In this document: positions 1 to 5,682 of the stretch, in pieces
Numbering within the stretch: position 1 is the stretch's first letter
How the letters are laid out: each line of letters opens with the position of its first letter
Source of the DNA: JALCSJ01 sp036788835
Lineage (GTDB): Bacteria > Bacillota > Negativicutes > Acidaminococcales > Acidaminococcaceae
Assembly: GCA_036788835.1 (NCBI GenBank)
Contig: DAIQMR010000057.1
Location: forward strand, 1 to 5,767
Direction: 5' to 3'
DNA length: 5,767 nt
Made by a program: the position numbers and the translations under genes
The notes under the pieces: generated by a model
What the model saw: the letters and a program-made list of their open reading frames with translations, nothing else
The model's database searches: none
Told to the model about the DNA's origin: nothing

Positions 1-1
1 T

Positions 2-799
2 TTCAATCGCAATGTTAAGCCCATAAAGCCTACCGAAGCTGGTTTAAAATATATCTCTGCTGCATTAAAAATTCAAAAAATAGAAACGTGTTTAGGAAAA
101 GAATTAAGAATGCTGAGCAATACTTTATTCGTTGGCAGTTCGGCGTTCTTTTGCGCCAATATTTTACCTCCTTTGACAGAAGCTTTCTCCAAACAATTAA
201 CTAATACTTGCAATATACATTGTATCGAAGGAAATGCTGCAGAGCTGGTTTCACTGCTGCAAAGCGGAAATGTAGATTTCGTAATCAGTGTTGATTCCAA
301 TTATGGAAAAAATTATGAACAAGTGGTTTTGACCCAAGAAGCTGTTATATTAGCGGTTCCCAGAAGATTGATAACCGACAAAAAGCTTATAGCTTCCTCT
401 ATATCTACCACAAATATTAAAAATGGGAAATATTTGCAAACAGATTTTCCCGTCGTTTCTTTAAAAAGTTTTGATGGTCAGCCTTTTATTCTTTTGACAA
501 AAGGGAACGACATGTATTATCGTGCAAAAAAAATTTTAAAGAAAGCTTCCGTTCACCCAAAGGAAATTATCTACATGGATCAGCTTATGTCGTCTTTTTT
601 CGCTGCCAAAAGCGGCCAAGGCATTACCTTTATAAGAGCCGAAATGCTTAAATACATCGAAACTACACCCAAACTTCTCTTTTTTAAAATTGATGATACC
701 TTGGCTTGGCGCAATGTTAATATTATTTTTAAAAGCAAGGATAGTTTAACTCCTATTGCCAATAGTTTTTTGACATTTTGTCAGAAAAGTTTGAAGTGA
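2..799 (+). CDS. LysR-type transcriptional regulator, 5'-truncated by the window edge
   Basis: This is a DNA-binding regulator with a small-molecule-sensing domain; ligand and targets cannot be told. The reading frame is open from base 2. The 36 codons before the first ATG (110) encode FNRNVKPIKPTEAGLKYISA, which matches the end of the LysR winged helix-turn-helix (usual pattern LF.R....LT.AG..Y...A). The gene therefore starts outside the window and the ATG at 110 is internal. The rest, about 229 residues, fits the LysR substrate-binding domain: LFVGSSAFFCANILPPLTEAF corresponds to the usual opening strand and helix leading to LLP.....F, and the later 'SGQGITFI' resembles the G.GI..LP region of the second lobe. 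The total of 265 visible residues fits a family length near 300. Codon use is AT-rich, unlike the autotransporter gene further on. It converges with the YitT gene and shares its terminator. The family call is firm; the role is unknown. Confidence 0.85.
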   Translation, partial: FNRNVKPIKPTEAGLKYISAALKIQKIETCLGKELRMLSNTLFVGSSAFFCANILPPLTEAFSKQLTNTCNIHCIEGNAAELVSLLQSGNVDFVISVDSNYGKNYEQVVLTQEAVILAVPRRLITDKKLIASSISTTNIKNGKYLQTDFPVVSLKSFDGQPFILLTKGNDMYYRAKKILKKASVHPKEIIYMDQLMSSFFAAKSGQGITFIRAEMLKYIETTPKLLFFKIDDTLAWRNVNIIFKSKDSLTPIANSFLTFCQKSLK

Positions 800-883
800 C
801 AATACAGTTCGTTTTTTTAGTTATCTCCCATAAACTGTGTTGTGCTCACCCCTTTGTACTTGTCTAAGGGAGTTGCCGGCACG

Positions 884-911
884 AAAAAAGACGTCTTTTG
901 TAAGACGTCCC
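884..911 (-). terminator. Rho-independent terminator of the YitT gene, probably bidirectional
   Basis: An 8-bp perfect stem, GACGTCTT (890-897) with AAGACGTC (902-909), encloses a 4-base loop. On the - strand the stem is followed by six T (complement of A884-889), which makes a good intrinsic terminator about 20 bases after the YitT stop. On the + strand it is followed by CCTTTTG, a weaker U-tract that could also end the LysR transcript. Confidence 0.8.
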
Positions 912-930
912 TTTTGTCACACTTTTCATG

Positions 931-1863
931 TCATGTTTCACTTTTACTTTGTGCTGCTTCGTAGTCTTCGTCCTCTTCCTGCCAGCCGGTGCTGAGGATA
1001 GGCCGTTGGATAGCTTTGTCTTCTTGAGTAAATCCTCGACCTAAAACATCCCTGGCATCCTGCACTATCATAAACGCGTGTTGGTCGTATTTCTCCACAA
1101 CACTGCGGATTTTACTGACTTGCGTGAGCTTCGCCACAACCAAAATTGCATTCAGATCATTGTGAGTATATCCGCCAACAGCCTTAAGATAGGTGACACT
1201 GCGGCCTACCGTAGACATAATGTTTTCTCCAATGACAGCAGAATCCTGACTGATAATTAAAATGCTCTTTTTATAATCAAACCCGTCCATAAAAACGTTT
1301 ATGGTTTTAAAAGTAACAAAATAGGCCAGAAGGGTGTAGAGAGTAATTTCCACGCCAAAGAAATAACAGCTGGCTAAAAGCATGGCAATGTCACTGATAA
1401 AATTCGTGGCACTGATGCTGATTGTATAATGTTTTTGCACGATGGCACCAACAATGTCCGTGCCGCCTGTGCTGCCGCCCACCCTGTAAATAAGAGCGCT
1501 GCCTATGCCGGTAACCACGCCACCTGCAAAGCAGGACAAGAGAATATCGTGGACAACGTGAAGGTCAGCAAGAAAAACCAGGCCATCAAAACAAACAGAA
1601 AAAATAATAGTTCCATATAAGCTACTGAGAAAATAGTGACGGCTCATTAATTTGTAAGCCGCCAGGAACAAGGGAATATTGGCTACCAGATTCAATGTGC
1701 CGGCCGGAATCCCAAATAAATAATAGGCCAGAACGCAATAAGCCGACAATCCGCCTGCCAGCAATTTAAAGGGAATAAAGAATAGATTAATGCCGGCTGC
1801 CAGAATAATGCAGCCTATGGTAATCATAAAATAGCGATAGTAGTAAGTCTGACGAACATTCAA
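931..1863 (-). CDS. YitT family membrane protein (DUF161 + DUF2179)
   Basis: This is a predicted cytoplasmic-membrane protein of the YitT/YpjC family, common in several paralogues in Firmicutes; its substrate or role is not established. The N-terminal part (to about residue 190) has five or six hydrophobic segments, for example 13-30, 35-52, 57-72, 83-100, 108-128 and 155-185. It carries the family signature GGSTGGTD at about 129-136. The C-terminal soluble part (about 200-280) has the DUF2179 pattern, GRSVTYLKAVGGYT followed by ILVVAKLTQVSKIRSVVEKYD and FMIVQDARDVLGRGF. An acidic tail (EEDEDYE) ends the protein. The length of 310 residues is close to the usual 280-300. An in-frame GTG at 1870-1872 would add three residues, but GAG sits directly against it. 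The TTG at 1861-1863 has AGGTGA five bases upstream, so I chose TTG. It is transcribed alone from an extended -10 promoter just upstream. Confidence 0.92.
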   Translation of the reverse strand: MNVRQTYYYRYFMITIGCIILAAGINLFFIPFKLLAGGLSAYCVLAYYLFGIPAGTLNLVANIPLFLAAYKLMSRHYFLSSLYGTIIFSVCFDGLVFLADLHVVHDILLSCFAGGVVTGIGSALIYRVGGSTGGTDIVGAIVQKHYTISISATNFISDIAMLLASCYFFGVEITLYTLLAYFVTFKTINVFMDGFDYKKSILIISQDSAVIGENIMSTVGRSVTYLKAVGGYTHNDLNAILVVAKLTQVSKIRSVVEKYDQHAFMIVQDARDVLGRGFTQEDKAIQRPILSTGWQEEDEDYEAAQSKSET

Positions 1864-1867
1864 GGGA

Positions 1868-1875
1868 ATCACCTC
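1868..1875 (-). promoter_or_regulatory. Ribosome-binding site that decides the YitT start
   Basis: The - strand reads GAGGTGA followed by TTCCC and TTG. The GGTG core is five bases from TTG 1861-1863 but overlaps the alternative GTG start at 1870-1872. The spacing therefore favours TTG. Confidence 0.6.
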
Positions 1876-1890
1876 ATTTCTAATGTTTAT

Positions 1891-1899
1891 ATTATAGCA
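1891..1899 (-). promoter_or_regulatory. Extended -10 promoter of the YitT gene
   Basis: On the - strand the bases read TGCTATAAT, a perfect extended -10 (TGn-TATAAT). The region 17 bases upstream is only T-rich (no TTGACA), as is usual for extended -10 promoters. The predicted transcription start, around 1884, leaves a leader of about 20 bases that contains the GAGGTGA ribosome-binding site at about 1868-1875. Confidence 0.65.
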
Positions 1900-1970
1900 A
1901 AAAAGGGTGTGGAAAAAAAGAAGTTTGCCCTCTCTTAAAACGTCATATACCTATATATAGTATGATGCCC

Positions 1971-2039
1971 TTACACGCCGCACACTCGCGACTTTAGTCG
2001 TGGGAGGTTCAAAATACACAATGTTTCAAAAGTTGTCAT
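1971..2039 (-). pseudogene. Truncated holin-like toxin (Hol_Tox-like) small ORF, cut by an insertion-element end
   Basis: A 22-codon ORF opens with ATG at 2037-2039 and stops with TAA at 1971-1973. It has a strong Shine-Dalgarno, GGGAGGTG, eight bases upstream of the ATG. The first nine residues, MTTFETLCI, resemble the conserved start of the roughly 30-residue 'putative holin-like toxin' peptides of Firmicutes (M-T/S-T-Y/F-E-A-L-x-L-M-I, then a membrane helix). Residues 10-22, LNLPRLKSRVCGV, are not hydrophobic and are encoded by the IS200/IS605-like hairpin. The join falls at 2012/2013, the predicted end of that element. The expected membrane helix is missing, and I do not see it on the far side of the relic. 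The peptide is therefore probably inactive. Alternatively it is a chance ORF behind a real leader. The family resemblance is an inference from a short stretch. Confidence 0.4.
1985..2012 (+). mobile_element. IS200/IS605-like right-end hairpin, probable solo remnant
   Basis: The segment CTCGCGACT-TT-AGTCGTGGG (1985-2004) folds as + strand RNA into a continuous 9-bp stem with a 2-base loop, two of the pairs being G-U. It is followed by AGGTTCAA. A short subterminal palindrome followed by a tetranucleotide such as TCAA at the very end (here 2009-2012) is the organisation of IS200/IS605 right ends, and in TnpB-encoding elements the same region forms the 3' part of the omega RNA. No tnpA or tnpB reading frame is present, so this would be a relic. 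An imperfect bulged palindrome at about 1944-1967, containing CTATATATAG, may belong to the same relic. The identification rests on structure and on my memory of such ends, not on a search. Confidence 0.4.
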
Positions 2040-2043
2040 AGCT

Positions 2044-2074
2044 TTCACCTCCCTTCCTAAAAATCGGGAAGGGA
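2044..2074 (-). promoter_or_regulatory. Leader hairpin and Shine-Dalgarno of the small toxin-like ORF
   Basis: On the - strand TCCCTTCC (2074-2067) pairs with GGAAGGGA (2057-2050) around a 9-base A/T-rich loop, an 8-bp perfect stem. The Shine-Dalgarno GGGAGGTG straddles the 3' arm: its GGGA half is inside the stem and its GGTG half is free. Partial masking of the ribosome-binding site is typical of small toxin mRNAs. The stem is well supported; the regulatory role is inferred. Confidence 0.5.
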
Positions 2075-2092
2075 TAGCTGCTCTCACCGCTT

Positions 2093-2120
2093 TTTATATT
2101 ACCATATCAAAACCCTGCAA
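2093..2120 (-). promoter_or_regulatory. Candidate promoter of the small toxin-like unit
   Basis: The - strand shows TTGCAG (2120-2115), a 16-base spacer and TATAAA (2098-2093), so transcription would start near 2086, just before the leader hairpin. The -35 hexamer lies inside the stem of the autotransporter terminator. This is a plausible but weakly supported call. Confidence 0.35.
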
Positions 2121-2152
2121 CGCAAGTAAACACCTTGCGTTGCAGGGTTTTT
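2109..2152 (-). terminator. Strong terminator of the autotransporter gene, bidirectional
   Basis: A perfect 18-bp inverted repeat, AAAACCCTGCAACGCAAG (2109-2126) with its complement at 2134-2151, encloses a 7-base loop. Its A/T ends give a T-tract on either strand: TTTT on - and TTTTT on +. It lies about 43 bases after the autotransporter stop codon and separates that gene from the small toxin-like unit. Confidence 0.88.
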
Positions 2153-2194
2153 CGTGTCCGTCATTGTCTGTACGTGTAGACGTTGTAGTACTAC

Positions 2195-4759
2195 TTATAT
2201 TTTCCAACGAGCTCCTAAGCTGTAGTTCACGTTGCTCTTGATGTCTCCGAATAGCTTGCGCACTTCGGCGTAGCCATGACAATTACTGCTTAATTGTATG
2301 TTGCCGCCCATACCCAGTTCCCACCAGTTCTTGGGGTAGTCAGTTTTGTAGCGGACGAGGCCTGTAGTAACATCGCTACCCCCGGCAAAATCATGGTAAT
2401 AGTTTGCCTTGAAGTACGCATTGCCCCTACCGGCGCCACCGCTCTCTCCGAACTCTTTGCCTACGGCAAAGCCCAGTCTAGTTATAGCGTGCTTAGTGGC
2501 ATCCAGATTCACATTCATTTTCTTCGATGTTGTATAAGAGGCGCTGCCCACATGACCAAGAATTAGCTCGGCACTGGGTTCAATATAACTCCCATCGGTA
2601 AATGTTTGGCGACAACCATACTCACCACTCAGAGCAGCAGCCCATATACTGTAATCACCGGTAGAGTAGTTCTGGCTCATGTCGGTAACATTATAATCAG
2701 CATTAATTCTGCCAGCCTTTAAAACAACGTCATAATAGTGTCCACTGTTCCCCAGCCATGTCTGGTATAGTCCGGCAGTTGTGCTATTCGTATGGCCGTT
2801 ACCCCTTTCGTATGATGCATTACCGTTAATGCGGCTCACCATGAGGCCTCTGTATAGTTTGCCGGCTATGCGTTCAAAAACTTTGTCATACCCTATTTGG
2901 AATTGATAGTATTGTAATTCTGTATCCCGCCTGTTGCCAATGTTCTGACCACCCCGGCCAAACTTTGCCCATAGGTTATAATGGTGAACACACTCTGTGT
3001 CCTCCAGCCCGGATTGCACACCGCCGCCCCCCACGACTCTAGCAGCAGACGTGCCGCCGCCCTGCGCCATTGCGTGCAAATCTCCCAGGCGTTTTCGCAA
3101 GCTCTCTGTTTCAACTAGCCAGACATTATTAACGATATTCCTGGCATCGGCTGCGTGTTTGGTATTCTCCGTAACTCGTAGCCCTGGCCGGACTTCCGTC
3201 TTTGGCATCGGTTTAGGTCCCGGCTCCTTTTTTGCCTCTGTCTTAGGCTCTTTTTCTTTCTCCTTTTCTTTCTCTTTTTCCTGTTCTATCTCACGCTCTT
3301 GCTCTGTCTCGTGCTTAATCCCCTCTTGCTTAATCTCCATCTCGCCCTCAGTCTCCGTCTCGTGTTCAGGCTTCGGCTCCACCACCGTGCTGTCCTTGAT
3401 CTTCACCAGATGCCACCTTTGCTTGTCTTTCTCATCCTGAGCCACTGTAACCTCATAGGTCCGCTCATTGTACTCGCTGACTAGGCCACTCACTGCCAGC
3501 TTTCCTGACCCATCCAGCACCACCAGTGCCTTGCCGGTTAGCGCCGCCTTGGTGCTTTCTGCAGCATCGTAATAATTATCATAATTCACGCGGACGCCTA
3601 AAGTGCCGGTGTTAGTGCTCTCTCCAATTAGCAGCACATCAGCCTTGCCGCGAGCCAGATCAGAATCCACCTTAATAATGCCGCCGCTGCCTTCCACCTT
3701 GCCAAGATAAAGCCGGCGGAACCTGTCATCGTCACCGGATCTGTAACTACGGGTCACATCATATTTGCCCTTGGTCCAACCATCCCAGGTGAGGTCAATG
3801 ACACCGCCGGTCTCCAGCACCACTCGGTCTTCCGGGCTGGTAGTGCGGGTAGAGACTTTGTTAGTGGCCACATTGGTCACCAAATTCCAACCAGGCTCAC
3901 AATCAGTACCGTAGCGGTTGTCGAACACCGGCCGCCATGTGGCGCCCTTGGCTATTCTCATAATATTTTTTGCCTTCTCATGGTCGGCATTTTTCCCATT
4001 AAGAAGATTCCCCTGCAAATATGAATCAGGGGTATCCAGACTTATAATATTCTGACCGTTGTCGCCACAATACACATCGCCCTTTATTTTGTGGACATAG
4101 CCGGCCACCTGCAAATCATTAACACCGTTACTCTTGGCCCAGAGACTAAAAGTCTGGAAGGCCTCACCTGGTCTAAAGGTAGAGCTTTCAGTGTCAATAA
4201 AAATATCCCCCAAAAAAATATTGCCGCCGAACTTGCCACCGTAAGCCAAAGCGCCCACCGCCTGAGCATGAGCCTCAAGGAAGACTCCGTCCGTATCTCC
4301 GCCCACGGCCCTCACCGTGATTCTCCCATAGTCGCCTATCTGGCAATTGCTCACCCCGATGCTCTTGGCAAAGGCTAAAGTCCGCGCGTTAGTCACCTTG
4401 CCGCCTTTGGCCGTAACAGTAATGATACATTCCGGCCCAATGAGACAGTTATCCGCACCCAGTGCCTTGGCAAAAGCCAGACAATTAGAGCCGGAGGTGG
4501 TCCCTGCCTCTGCATCCACCTCGATAGAGGTTAAATCTCTTGGCAGCTCCTCATCCATGGCCCCATTAATGTCTACCGAAGCATTAAGATTGGGCCCGTT
4601 CTTGCCCTTCTCTTTTACAATGATACTGGGTCCCAGCCTTGGTCCGACCTTGATCTCTTTTCCTCCTTGGGCCCCACACACACCGTAAAAACTGCTGCCC
4701 ATGGCAGCCAAACTCAAAACCAATCCCTTACTGACATACTTAGTCCATTTTTTTCCCAT
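2195..4759 (-). CDS. Autotransporter (type Va) surface protein with repeat passenger and beta-barrel
   Basis: This is an 854-residue secreted and outer-membrane protein. Residues 1-30 form a signal peptide (KK, then GLVLSLAAMGSSFYGVCGA, likely cut after Ala30). The passenger (31-458) starts with degenerate repeats on a 34-residue period (IEVDAEAG/ITVTAKGG/ITVRAVGG at 79, 113 and 147; LAFAKALG-type helices at 93 and 127). It is otherwise Gly/Asp/Asn-rich, as in beta-helical passengers. Residues 461-523 are a Glu/Lys/Pro linker. Residues 541-562 (NIVNNVWLVETESLRKRLGD) resemble the helix that precedes the barrel, and about 590-854 alternate aromatic and polar residues as an autotransporter barrel, ending ARWKI. 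The final Ile replaces the more common Phe. Nine Cys lie outside the signal peptide, many for this class. No protease triad or known adhesin motif is seen. ATG 4757-4759 has only a distant AAAGGA upstream. The gene is divergent from the S24-like repressor. Confidence 0.9.
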   Translation of the reverse strand: MGKKWTKYVSKGLVLSLAAMGSSFYGVCGAQGGKEIKVGPRLGPSIIVKEKGKNGPNLNASVDINGAMDEELPRDLTSIEVDAEAGTTSGSNCLAFAKALGADNCLIGPECIITVTAKGGKVTNARTLAFAKSIGVSNCQIGDYGRITVRAVGGDTDGVFLEAHAQAVGALAYGGKFGGNIFLGDIFIDTESSTFRPGEAFQTFSLWAKSNGVNDLQVAGYVHKIKGDVYCGDNGQNIISLDTPDSYLQGNLLNGKNADHEKAKNIMRIAKGATWRPVFDNRYGTDCEPGWNLVTNVATNKVSTRTTSPEDRVVLETGGVIDLTWDGWTKGKYDVTRSYRSGDDDRFRRLYLGKVEGSGGIIKVDSDLARGKADVLLIGESTNTGTLGVRVNYDNYYDAAESTKAALTGKALVVLDGSGKLAVSGLVSEYNERTYEVTVAQDEKDKQRWHLVKIKDSTVVEPKPEHETETEGEMEIKQEGIKHETEQEREIEQEKEKEKEKEKEPKTEAKKEPGPKPMPKTEVRPGLRVTENTKHAADARNIVNNVWLVETESLRKRLGDLHAMAQGGGTSAARVVGGGGVQSGLEDTECVHHYNLWAKFGRGGQNIGNRRDTELQYYQFQIGYDKVFERIAGKLYRGLMVSRINGNASYERGNGHTNSTTAGLYQTWLGNSGHYYDVVLKAGRINADYNVTDMSQNYSTGDYSIWAAALSGEYGCRQTFTDGSYIEPSAELILGHVGSASYTTSKKMNVNLDATKHAITRLGFAVGKEFGESGGAGRGNAYFKANYYHDFAGGSDVTTGLVRYKTDYPKNWWELGMGGNIQLSSNCHGYAEVRKLFGDIKSNVNYSLGARWKI
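3215..3379 (-). repeat. Low-complexity Glu/Lys linker (polypurine tract)
   Basis: Residues 461-515 of the autotransporter are almost only Glu, Lys, Thr, Gln and Pro, with a core of repeated EK dipeptides near 494-504. At DNA level this is a purine-only run on the coding strand made of short GAAA/GAGA-like units. It joins the passenger to the barrel and would be extended and highly charged. Confidence 0.75.
4124..4525 (-). repeat. Degenerate 34-residue tandem repeats in the autotransporter passenger
   Basis: Three units are in strict register. IEVDAEAG, ITVTAKGG and ITVRAVGG begin at residues 79, 113 and 147. CLAFAKALG and TLAFAKSIG begin at 93 and 127, and NCLIG and NCQIG at 104 and 138. A third helix-like copy (LEAHAQAVG, 161) keeps the 34-residue step, and a fourth (FSLWAKSNG, 204) is shifted. 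Each unit alternates a short beta strand ending in GG with an Ala-rich segment and a Cys-containing turn. Confidence 0.7.
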
Positions 4760-4885
4760 GTTTTACCACATCCTTTAGTTCGTCTTTTGCTGCGATATGT
4801 TCTGTCTATGTCTGTTGTGGCACACCTTGCCTAGTCCCTGCTGCGACCAGTTTTATGTGCATTTTGATACATATTTTCTTTTTTT

Positions 4886-4900
4886 ATAGCGTTACGCTAT
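4886..4900. promoter_or_regulatory. Perfect dyad, candidate operator between repressor and autotransporter
   Basis: ATAGCGT-T-ACGCTAT is a perfect 7+1+7 inverted repeat in the divergent intergenic region. It partly overlaps a possible -10 for the autotransporter gene (TATAAA, - strand, 4888-4883), although no -35 is visible for that. The size and symmetry fit a dimeric XRE-type repressor site. Binding by the adjacent repressor is an inference. Confidence 0.5.
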
Positions 4901-4937
4901 TATTTTCCTGCTTTTTATCCTCATTATTATATTTTAG

Positions 4938-4959
4938 TTGCAATTCGCTAATATTGCAA
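4938..4959. promoter_or_regulatory. Second dyad, candidate operator
   Basis: TTGCAAT (4938-4944) and ATTGCAA (4953-4959) are perfect inverted arms around an 8-base spacer, TCGCTAAT. The spacer contains GCTA, also present in the other dyad and twice more downstream. A partial copy of the left arm (GCAAT, two bases, GCTA) recurs at 5002-5012 over the repressor promoter. Confidence 0.5.
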
Positions 4960-5007
4960 GCCTTTTTGTACCGTTTTGCTATGAAATATATTATTTTTGT
5001 CGCAATA

Positions 5008-5016
5008 TGCTACAAT
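5008..5016 (+). promoter_or_regulatory. Extended -10 promoter of the repressor gene
   Basis: TGCTACAAT is an extended -10 (TGn-TACAAT) with no clear -35 at 16-18 bases upstream. Transcription would start near 5023, giving a leader of about 18 bases with GGGG (5029-5032) as a modest ribosome-binding site. The element lies inside the last GCAAT..GCTA copy, so a bound repressor would block it (autoregulation, inferred). Confidence 0.5.
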
Positions 5017-5040
5017 AAAGTTAGAAATGGGGCGCATTGT

Positions 5041-5682
5041 ATGAGATTAGAATTAGAAGAATACAAAGGTCTTAGTGTTGCAGAAATTTTAAAACTTTTA
5101 AGAGAAGATAATGATTATACACAGGATGATGTTGCGCATGGCACACACATTGTCAGAGGGACATACACACACTATGAGTTAGGCAAAAGACAACCGGATT
5201 TAGATAAATTAAAAACCATCGCCGATTTTTACCATGTTCCTCCCGCTATATTTTTCGGCCGCAGTATACCGCCCTTTATGCAGGGCATCAAAATCCCTGT
5301 CTTAAAAAAAATAATTCCGGATACACCTTTAGATGCTCCGGAAAACATTGAGGGCTACGAAGAAATCTCTCCTAGTTTGGCTGCCAATGGCGAATATTTC
5401 GCATTAAAAATAAAAGAGCTATCCATGTATCCTTACTATTTAGAAGGAGATACATTAATAGTTCGTAAGCAGACTACAGCAGAGCAGGCCGCCATGGTTG
5501 TAGTTACAGTAGGAAGTGCCGAGGCCGTCATTAGAAAAATTCAAATACAGCCAAATGGTATTACTTTAGCGGCCTTTAATACCATGGTCGAAATTCCCTA
5601 CTCTTATTCAAAACGGGAAATGGAAACATTACCGATAAAAATTATTGGCGTAGTCGCAGAAAGCCACCGCCAAGAAAAATAA
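5041..5682 (+). CDS. XRE-family HTH / S24 (LexA/CI-like) repressor with degenerate autocleavage site
   Basis: This is a 213-residue transcriptional repressor. Residues 12-72 form an XRE helix-turn-helix (LLREDNDYTQDDVA, then VRGTYTHYELGKRQPDLDKLKTIADFYHVP). Residues 83-208 form an S24 peptidase-like dimerisation domain (KIPVLKKIIPDTPL, EYFALKIKELSMYP, GDTLIVRKQ, EAVIRKIQ, LPIKIIGVV). The nucleophile Ser128 is kept. The usual Ala-Gly cleavage pair aligns with Pro93-Asp94 and the catalytic Lys aligns with Arg165, so RecA-stimulated self-cleavage looks lost. The frame is open back to 4855, but that stretch would encode the promoter and dyads and has no ribosome-binding site. The ATG at 5041, with GGGG eight bases upstream, begins the domain properly. 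The gene is divergent from the autotransporter, and its 3' end overlaps the opposing Nudix-like gene by 54 bases. Confidence 0.88.
   Translation: MRLELEEYKGLSVAEILKLLREDNDYTQDDVAHGTHIVRGTYTHYELGKRQPDLDKLKTIADFYHVPPAIFFGRSIPPFMQGIKIPVLKKIIPDTPLDAPENIEGYEEISPSLAANGEYFALKIKELSMYPYYLEGDTLIVRKQTTAEQAAMVVVTVGSAEAVIRKIQIQPNGITLAAFNTMVEIPYSYSKREMETLPIKIIGVVAESHRQEK

Noticed and set aside
110..799. The ATG at 110 as the start of a complete 229-residue gene
   Set aside because: The same frame is open back to the window edge and encodes the end of a LysR winged helix, so the gene is truncated by the window rather than starting at 110.
804..838. Inverted repeat ACAGTT/AACTGT after the LysR stop as a terminator
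   Set aside because: It has only 6 bp with a 23-base loop and no T-run after it; the hairpin at 890-909 is far better.
2185..2194. Palindrome GTAGTACTAC next to the autotransporter stop codon
   Set aside because: A 10-base palindrome alone, without a second copy or neighbouring promoter, is expected by chance at this scale.
2997..3440. Ser/Phe-rich 147-residue ORF on the + strand
   Set aside because: It is the antisense image of the Glu/Lys linker of the autotransporter and has no ribosome-binding site or recognisable domain.
4672..4759. Lipoprotein signal in the autotransporter (Cys28)
   Set aside because: The residues before Cys28 (Tyr-Gly-Val) do not fit a lipobox; a signal peptidase I site after Ala30 is more likely.
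4803..4859. Possible leader peptide (MHIKLVAAG...) upstream of the autotransporter on the - strand
   Set aside because: There is an ATG and an 18-codon frame, but no Shine-Dalgarno and no terminator or antiterminator pair after it.
4855..5040. N-terminal extension of the repressor (start at 4855 or 4981)
   Set aside because: The region holds the promoter and dyads, has no ribosome-binding site for these ATGs, and would add a hydrophobic stretch before a standard HTH domain.
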